DNA from: Chryseolinea soli
GTDB taxonomy: Bacteria; Bacteroidota; Bacteroidia; Cytophagales; Cyclobacteriaceae
Assembly (NCBI RefSeq): GCF_003589925.1
Contig: NZ_CP032382.1
Location: 5,518,001 to 5,582,000, forward strand
DNA length: 64,000 nucleotides
Direction: 5' to 3'
Below the pieces are notes generated by a model. The model searched no databases, was not told where the DNA came from, and saw nothing but the letters and a program-made list of their open reading frames with translations. Shown piece by piece: positions 35,895-42,000 of the stretch (position 1 is its first letter; every line of letters begins with the position of its first letter). The translations under genes and the position numbers were made by a program.

Positions 35895-36015
35895 ATGGGA
35901 TCGTTCGTTGAGCAACTCCTGGGCGGCCCCCTCGGAAGCCTCGGGCCGGGCTATCCGTTACAAGTCCGTCCGCGCCTGAGCCAGCGCACTTCGGGCTTTT
36001 CACTACTATCCCTGG
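35895..36015. repeat. GC-rich segment, probable dispersed intergenic repeat
   Basis: Between gldC and the first RHS remnant, the stretch with cctcgggccgggctatccg, gttacaagtccgtccgcgcc and gcacttcgggcttttcacta is much GC-richer than the sequence that follows it. From memory, similar wording recurs between genes in many Bacteroidota genomes. It has no plausible ORF. The gap 35790-36005 otherwise holds nothing recognised. The assignment rests on memory, not on a search. Confidence 0.35.
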
Positions 36016-36243
36016 CCGGTGTCATTAGAATCATCCCTTGCCGCTAAGGGCGGGAGAATTGGGTATGAGTCGAAGGTTGAGTATATGTTTTCGAACGTGA
36101 CCAACGAAGGGAGGCTTTCACTTGCTTCTAACCCTGCCGGATTGCCATTGGGATAGTTGTAATGGATTTAGCGAACTATAACTATCTGCCATTGGATCGA
36201 CTTGATGGAATCTTCCTAAGACCGGATCAAAATTCCGATACAC
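36006..36243 (-). pseudogene. orphan RHS core tip A (degenerate)
   Basis: Read on the minus strand, the fragment opens as YRNFDPVLGRFHQVDP then MADSYSSLNP, the end of the RHS-repeat-associated core. A one-base frameshift then leads into YNYPNGNPAGLEASESLP and a roughly 40-residue tail that stops at 36006. There is no RHS protein in front of it and no start codon. It is therefore a displaced 3' end of an RHS gene. No toxin domain is recognisable in the short tail. The 207 bases between it and the next gene (36244-36450) are AT-rich and empty. Confidence 0.75.
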
Positions 36244-36450
36244 CAAGTCATTACATAAAGTTATGTTTTATATACTTTAAAGTGACGTGATTTTCGGGGT
36301 AAGCACAGTAGATGCAAACCAACATCACTTATTCAAATCCATCTACCTAGCAAATCCTGCCACCAACGTTACGACCAATACATCTTTGTATTCATATCGT
36401 GTTAACATGAAAGTGTAACGGTTCTAAAGAAAATTCATATTTGTAGTCAT

Positions 36451-37035
36451 CTATAACTCCTTGACTGCAATTCGTTTGTAGCGCGCACCATCGATTAAAT
36501 ATTCTCTTCCTCTGCTTGTCGCAAAAGAAATTTCTAATACCGCCCCATCGTCACATATTCTTTGAATTACTCTACGGACTTCGTCGATTCCGTTGTAATC
36601 AATGCCGGAAGTGCTTATGATTATATTTTTTGACAGGCTAATGGCTGCTTCTAATGCCAATAGCCTCCTTTCATTTGCACCTAGTCGATAAATATTGACA
36701 TTGGGTTCGATATTCATTTTTTTAAGCAGCGAGAATATCTCCTCCTTTAAAAAAGTACCATTTTCCAATAGATATTGAAAAGATGTCTTGTTGGAAAGAA
36801 ACGCCGGTCCAGGCTTTGCTATCGGAGCTACTACCGGATTAATTTTTGAATTAACCCTAACTCCATTCATCTTTTTTTTGCCGGACAGAACTTCAAGAAG
36901 TTTTTCTTCCAGCTTAAAATCATGATGACTTGTATAAAAATCTATGGACAAGTATTCGCCTTTTGAAATATCAAAGCTTTCAAAATAGAAATTGTCAATT
37001 GTAAAGCCCGAGGAACTCAAAATTGTGGTTTCCAT
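36451..37035 (-). CDS. ABC-ATPase-like protein with degenerate motifs, in RHS tip array
   Basis: The 194-residue product has no signal or membrane segment. Its C-terminal half reads like an ABC ATPase without the catalytic residues. LGANERRLLALEAA stands where the signature LSGGERRRLALARA would be, and NIIISTSGID stands for the Walker B/D-loop region (normally ILDEPTSGLD, so D and E are missing). The N-terminal half has FYFESFDISKGEYLSIDF where Walker A would follow, but no GxxGxGKS/T. It starts 15 nt after the stop of orphan tip B, the position usually held by an immunity gene. Candidate immunity or accessory protein; the ABC relation is inferred by eye. Confidence 0.45.
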   Translation of the reverse strand: METTILSSSGFTIDNFYFESFDISKGEYLSIDFYTSHHDFKLEEKLLEVLSGKKKMNGVRVNSKINPVVAPIAKPGPAFLSNKTSFQYLLENGTFLKEEIFSLLKKMNIEPNVNIYRLGANERRLLALEAAISLSKNIIISTSGIDYNGIDEVRRVIQRICDDGAVLEISFATSRGREYLIDGARYKRIAVKEL

Positions 37036-37050
37036 AATTGCGTTTCTGTT

Positions 37051-37520
37051 TTAAAGTTTCAACCAGTTTCTTAATTGATCAAACCAGCCCAAGCCAGACA
37101 TTGGCCTGGTGGCGGCTGGTGCTGATCTAACTGACTCCCATATGCCGTTGGCGCTTAATTGCTCCAGCGGACGTGAATTTCCAGTTGTACGCAATACCTC
37201 CAAGGCGGCGACGACCCTATGATTGCCGTCAGAAATATAGTATAATTTGAGTCTTTCACGTTGGGATCAAACATGCACATGAGCAACCGCCCTGCGAGCC
37301 TACCTCAAGGCCAGCAGGATGATTATAGCTGACAGGATCGTTGTAAGCAAAGTTGTAAGGAGAAAGCGAACTGTATTTATCTGCTAACGGGTCGGCCTGG
37401 TGGAACCTTCCTAGCGCCGGATCAAAATTCCGATAAGCAAGATCATAGAGACCTGTGGTTGTATTCTGCTCCGTGCCACCGTAAGCCTCCACCTTCACCT
37501 TTATTACCCTGGTAGACCTT
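37051..37520 (-). pseudogene. orphan RHS core tip B with a frameshifted GNHR toxin-like tail
   Basis: Read leftwards, it begins with a stretch like KVYxGxKVKVEAY of the intact RHS protein, with an extra base. It then joins GGTEQNTTTGLYDLAYRNFD and PALGRFHQADPLADKYSSLSPYNFAYNDP and stops at 37256. About 160 residues present in the intact protein between KVEAY and GGTEQN are missing. A second frame then continues from about 37262 to TAA at 37051 and encodes LYYISDGNHRVVAALEVL and a further 45 residues. The motif D-G-N-H-R is that of ParB/sulfiredoxin-like nuclease toxins of RHS proteins. The module is broken by at least two frameshifts. Confidence 0.7.
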
Positions 37521-37546
37521 ACAGCTCTTGGACAAGCCTACTATAT

Positions 37547-37957
37547 TCAATCCATGAGCGCACCAGTTTCTAATTTTTCAAAATCTTCGATTAAAGAACG
37601 ACTTAGCTTGTTAGATGATACTCCATGAAACGGAGATTTAATTCCAATCTGATTAAATCTAGAAACATTAATCAGGACGTCTTCATCGTCAAGAAGAACG
37701 ATTATCCTCATGGCAAACCCCCAGAGACTACCTCTTCTGTAATAGGTCATAATCTGATCTCCTTCATACAACAGATCTGTTTTAAATTTATTTCTGAGAA
37801 GCGAGGACATTAGTATCTTGTTTTTTTCAAGACTCTTCCCTTTAAATCTTATGAGTCTGTTGTCTTTTACTAGTGAATACAAAGAGAGGGAACCAACCAA
37901 AAAAAACACGCTAAGCGCAATTAGTCCAGTTGCATTCAATGTACCCTGATCCAACAT
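37547..37957 (-). CDS. small membrane protein, candidate immunity protein
   Basis: The 136-residue product has one strong membrane segment near the N-terminus (about residues 9-31). A cytosolic domain follows with beta-type segments (KTDLLYEGDQIMTYYRRG, MRIIVLLDDEDVLINVSRFN) that loosely recall a bacterial PH-like domain. It begins 2 nt after the stop of the 51-residue membrane ORF, so the two are probably translated together. It follows orphan RHS tip C, the position expected for an immunity gene. No family recognised. Confidence 0.5.
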   Translation of the reverse strand: MLDQGTLNATGLIALSVFFLVGSLSLYSLVKDNRLIRFKGKSLEKNKILMSSLLRNKFKTDLLYEGDQIMTYYRRGSLWGFAMRIIVLLDDEDVLINVSRFNQIGIKSPFHGVSSNKLSRSLIEDFEKLETGALMD

Positions 37958-37959
37958 TC

Positions 37960-38115
37960 TCAGAAAAAAAATATCGACAAGACTATTCCGATAAAAATAA
38001 ACACCAAAGAGATAAGTCCATACATCACAATACTTGCCCAGTGACTCACATTTATATCTGCGACAAAAAGCCTGTTCCTTTCGAGTGACTTTTTGATATT
38101 GACATTAATTCGCAT
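37960..38115 (-). CDS. 51-aa single-helix membrane protein in RHS tip array
   Basis: ATG at 38115 opens a 51-codon frame: a basic N-terminus (MRINVNIKKSLERNRL), then one membrane helix (about residues 27-50) ending in three phenylalanines. It starts 12 nt after the stop of orphan tip C and ends 2 nt before the next start. That spacing argues that it is real despite its size. It could be part of a two-component immunity to a membrane-active toxin (inference). Confidence 0.4.
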   Translation of the reverse strand: MRINVNIKKSLERNRLFVADINVSHWASIVMYGLISLVFIFIGIVLSIFFF

Positions 38116-38127
38116 ACTCTGTGAGTT

Positions 38128-38475
38128 TTAAAATTCGAATCCGACATTTCCGGTCGAAGCATCCAAACATTTGCTATACGATCGGTAATACTTGCGTAGG
38201 AATTTATAATGATCTATTATTCGGCCATAGGTGCCATACCCATCACCGTATGCATTTAGTGATCGCTGTTAGGGTAGCCGTAAGTGAGAGCGAGCTATAG
38301 TCGTCTGCCAACGGATCCACTTGATTGAAACGGCCTAGCGCAGGGATCAAAATTCCGATACGCCAAGCATATAGTCCGGTAGTGGTATTCTGCTCTGTCC
38401 CTCCGTTATAAAGGAAGCTGTTACAATTTTCCTTCGCGCGTCCAAGAGCTAGCAGTTTGTAGCCCCATACAGGTA
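38128..38475 (-). pseudogene. orphan RHS core tip C (degenerate, several frameshifts)
   Basis: Across frames the minus strand encodes a stretch like YGxKLLA, then NSFLYNGGTEQNTTTGLYA, YRNFDP, ALGRFNQVDPLADDYSSLS and YGYPNSD. This covers the same core end as in the intact protein at 40000-40200, but with at least three frameshifts. A tail of about 40 residues (GTYGRIIDHYKFLRKYYRSY and on) ends at TAA 38128-38130. No complete toxin domain remains. It is the first of three displaced tips beyond the intact RHS operon. Confidence 0.72.
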
Positions 38476-38503
38476 GTGCTATTGCTTTTAGGTAGCCATT
38501 CCG

Positions 38504-38623
38504 TCATTTCAAAACGTAATTCGACGGAGTAGCATCTGTCGGTTTGACTCTCTTCTTTGCCCAAACGATCCCGGTCGTCCAACGGCAGCCGAAGAGTTTA
38601 AAGATATAAACAATGCTATTCAT
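38504..38623 (-). CDS. possible 39-aa ORF overlapping the immunity gene by ATGA
   Basis: ATG 38621-38623 overlaps the stop of the 129-residue membrane protein gene (ATGA) and opens 39 codons (MNSIVYIFKLFGCRWTTGIV and on). The overlap is typical of coupled genes, but the peptide has no recognisable features. It may be a truncated leftover of a longer gene. Weak call. Confidence 0.2.
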   Translation of the reverse strand: MNSIVYIFKLFGCRWTTGIVWAKKRVKPTDATPSNYVLK

Positions 38624-39009
38624 AGCTTAGTTACAAGCGCGAGCGGAACAAAAACCAAGACTACAGTCAAGGCGATTAATAATCCCTTGACTCTTCGGGA
38701 CTTTCTTGCCTCTCCTCTCCATTTTTCTTCCATTTTATCAAAATTGCTATTGTATTTCTTATAATTCAAAAACAACAGCAAGAATCCAAGCGCGGTCGCT
38801 GAATAAGCTATCTGCCTTGCATATGGGGCCAATACCGGACCTCTCACAAAGACCTCCATTATAAATATACCTACGTCAAGTATTGCAAGGGACTGAATCA
38901 GAGTAATCACTGCCGCTGCTGGGAATCCCTGAAAATCCCCTTTATTTGAGTTTAAGTGATACAGTCGGTAATAAAAGTAAGAGAAAAAGAAATTATTCGG
39001 ATTGTACAT
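38620..39009 (-). CDS. membrane protein, likely immunity protein of the adjacent RHS toxin
   Basis: The 129-residue product begins MYNPNNFFFSYFYYRLYHLN and has three membrane segments (about residues 30-53, 62-80 and 107-127), with a basic loop (KWRGEARKSRRVKG). Short proteins with this opening follow RHS genes in Bacteroidota often enough that I regard it as a recurring partner. It starts 16 nt after the RHS stop. A membrane-located immunity protein fits the hydrophobic tail of the RHS protein. Direct evidence is only position and topology. Confidence 0.6.
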   Translation of the reverse strand: MYNPNNFFFSYFYYRLYHLNSNKGDFQGFPAAAVITLIQSLAILDVGIFIMEVFVRGPVLAPYARQIAYSATALGFLLLFLNYKKYNSNFDKMEEKWRGEARKSRRVKGLLIALTVVLVFVPLALVTKL

Positions 39010-39025
39010 ATTAAAGTTTGTAGTT

Positions 39026-42000
39026 TCAATTTCTATCTATACCAGCTGCGATACGATCTGTTATCGAGGTTCCTGTATAAATGGCCACCCCGAGATCGAC
39101 AATACCATAAACGGCGACTGCAGGCGCTAAGAAGGTGAACGACGCCCCTACCATTGCTGCTCCGATTCCGATTTTAACCCAATCTCCCGTGCTAAGATGA
39201 CCATCATCGAAATAAGCCTCGTAGCCGGTAAAAAGCACACCGGCGAACCCAAGGCTCGGTCCAACAATTTTTCCCATTACTCTTGCACCGTTCGCGCTTG
39301 CAGCCCTCATCGCAGTCGCTGAAGTATAAAAGGTGCCTGGGGAAATTTTAGAATCCACAATCAATCCCCACTCCGCAACCGTTCCTACAGAACCCCAGGC
39401 ACTTGTCGCGTATGAACCAGTAATAAAATTCGATTTATTTCTTGGATTCTCGAAGTGATCCCAAAACCCATTATCTCCATCCGATCCTGAAAATCCACTT
39501 TTGAAGACCAAAGACCATTTTTTAGTTCCGTCTATTGCAAAATCCCCATAAAGGTTGGCCCTTTTCGCACTATACAGGCCAACCAATTTGTCATTGATAA
39601 ACCAGGCAGTCCGCTTTGACCGAGTATTAATTGTTGTCGTTTCCTGCACGCCATCATATGCAATCATCACATTAATATTCTCGCCGAACATACTAGCAAT
39701 CTCCCCAAGTGCATCAGTATCTCCATCGCGGGCACTACGTAACAACCTCAATGCCCTAGCGAACGACTCTAGGTCGCCTGAGCTTGTAGAATGATAGCTT
39801 GACGCTTGGCCAGTTGTAAGGTCTAAAGTACCGTATGCTAAATCGATAATCATAGGCCTGAAGACCGAATTAACATATGCCTCGTAAGCTTGACTATCCA
39901 TAATCCCATTACGCGGTAATACCGGAGCCGGGGCACACCAAGAGCACGTGGTTTGAAGTCCATTGGGGTCGTTTGAGAAAACAGGATCGTTGTTTGCATA
40001 ACTGTAAGGAGATATCGATGCATATGGATCCGTTAACGGATCCACTTGGTGGAATCTACCTAACACAGGATCAAAGTTTCTGTATCTTAAATCATACAAC
40101 CCCGTAGTTGCATTCTGCTCAGTGCCGCCGTTATATAGGAAATTATTCACATTCCCTTCTCTTGTCCAGGAACTAGCAGTTTGTAACCCATATGGATAAT
40201 ACTCATTCACCTGCAAAATATTCGTAGGCGTATATGTCATCGTCACATCATCAAAATAAACATCAACCTCGGTGGGGGTCTCATTGCTTATGTAAATATA
40301 AGCATATCCCGCCTCCTTCACCGTATACTCTTTCGACATGTAATCATGTGCCGTCTTCGGTGTGGCCCCCACTTGCTCTCCTCCATCGATCTGATCGGCA
40401 ACGGCATCTATGAGTTGGAAATTCTTATCGAACAACAGGATCGTTACGAAAGCCTTGGGAAAGTTGGTGTTCCCCCCGCCACCACCGCCTGCGATAACGG
40501 CGCCGTAACTATTCAGGCTGTTATAGGCCAACAATGCGTCACCGGTAGAAGCCGCACTTACACCAAAGGCCGACGTCAAGGCTGTGGCAAAGGCATCGAT
40601 ATTGCTAGAATTACTTTGCGGGTTGAAGTTGAAGTATTTTGCATAGGCTTCCACTTTCACTTTGTCGCCCGGGTAAACCTTAAGGTTCCTGGTCAATCCG
40701 ACGATGCTGTTGTTTCCGCCATTGAGCAATTGTGAATACGTGTAAGTTGAGCCGCTCACGTCCGTATGATCATATAACTCAAGACCGCTCCGGTTACCTC
40801 CGGTAGGGTAGCTGTCAGGAAAATTGTTTATCTCCGTGGTTTGTGTGGCGTTCTCGAAGGTCGCCGTTACTACCTGGGGCGCCGGTGTTACCGGGCTAAA
40901 CAACACGCGGGTGTTACCCTGGTGATCGGTTATGGCGTACTGGAATTCGTAAGTGGCGCCTTTCTTCACCACCCTGCCTTCGGGCGAGCCAAAGTAGCTG
41001 AGCGCGCCATTCTCATAGACAAAACCACCCACGTAGTCGACTGTGCTCGCCGGTGTGCTGCTGCCGGCAGCATAGGTTTTCACGGTCAATTTATTGCCGT
41101 CGAGGTCGTAGGTATACTCCAGCTTGCGGCCGTCGGTGTAAGTGATCGTCTTGGGCTTGCCCAGCGCGTTGTACACAATGCCCGTCGTGCCGATGCCCTT
41201 GTTGAGATCGCCTGCCAGACTGCCGTCGGCGGTGTAGGTATATTCGTCTGTGCTGTTGCTGCCGTTCGTAAATCCTGCCGTGTTGGCCGTGGCGTCTTCT
41301 ACTTTTTGGAGGGCGTTGGATTGGTTCTTATACGTATAAGTGAGGTTGTCGATAGATAACGGTGTGGCCGTCAATTTACCGCCGGTGAACGTCCGTTGTA
41401 CTGTGTTGCGTTGCAGCGTTAAAATGTTGCCGTTCGCGTCGTAGGTCATCTGCTCGTTCAGTGTGCCGGCTTCTTTGGTCCAGGCCGTGCCTGTGTTGGC
41501 CTGGAAGGTAGCAGTCTTCAGCTTGTCGCTTTTGTCATAGCCGTATTTGTAGCTGCGCTGGTCGGCAGCGCCCGCGGGCAGGCCGGCATTGTGCCATTTG
41601 ATGGCGCTGATGTTGCCGTTCCAGTACGTTTTGTCACCGGCCTGGTCGTTGAGGCCCGTCGCCGTTTTTTCATAGAGCAATTCCATGCCAAAATAGTCGG
41701 CAGTGGCGTCCGTATCCGTTCCGTTTACCTGTGCGTTGTTGATGGACGTCAGCCAGCCGCGTTCGTTGTAGCGATAATCGATGCTCTGCAAAAAAACGTT
41801 GGCCGCTGTACTGTGCAGTTTTTTGTCGACAAGCTGTCCCAATTCGTTATATGCGTAGCTGGCCACCAGTTGTTCGGTTGCCCCAGGCACGGTCTGGTAT
41901 ATGCCGGTGAGGCGTCCGCCATTGTCGTATGCGTAGCGCCCCAACACGGTGAGTTGGTTTGTGCCGCCAGCGTTGTGATCGGTCTTCGTATACTTCATTT

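Noticed and set aside
36451..37035. A functional ABC transporter ATPase
   Set aside because: It has no Walker A, and the Walker B acidic residues are missing; only a degenerate resemblance is supported.
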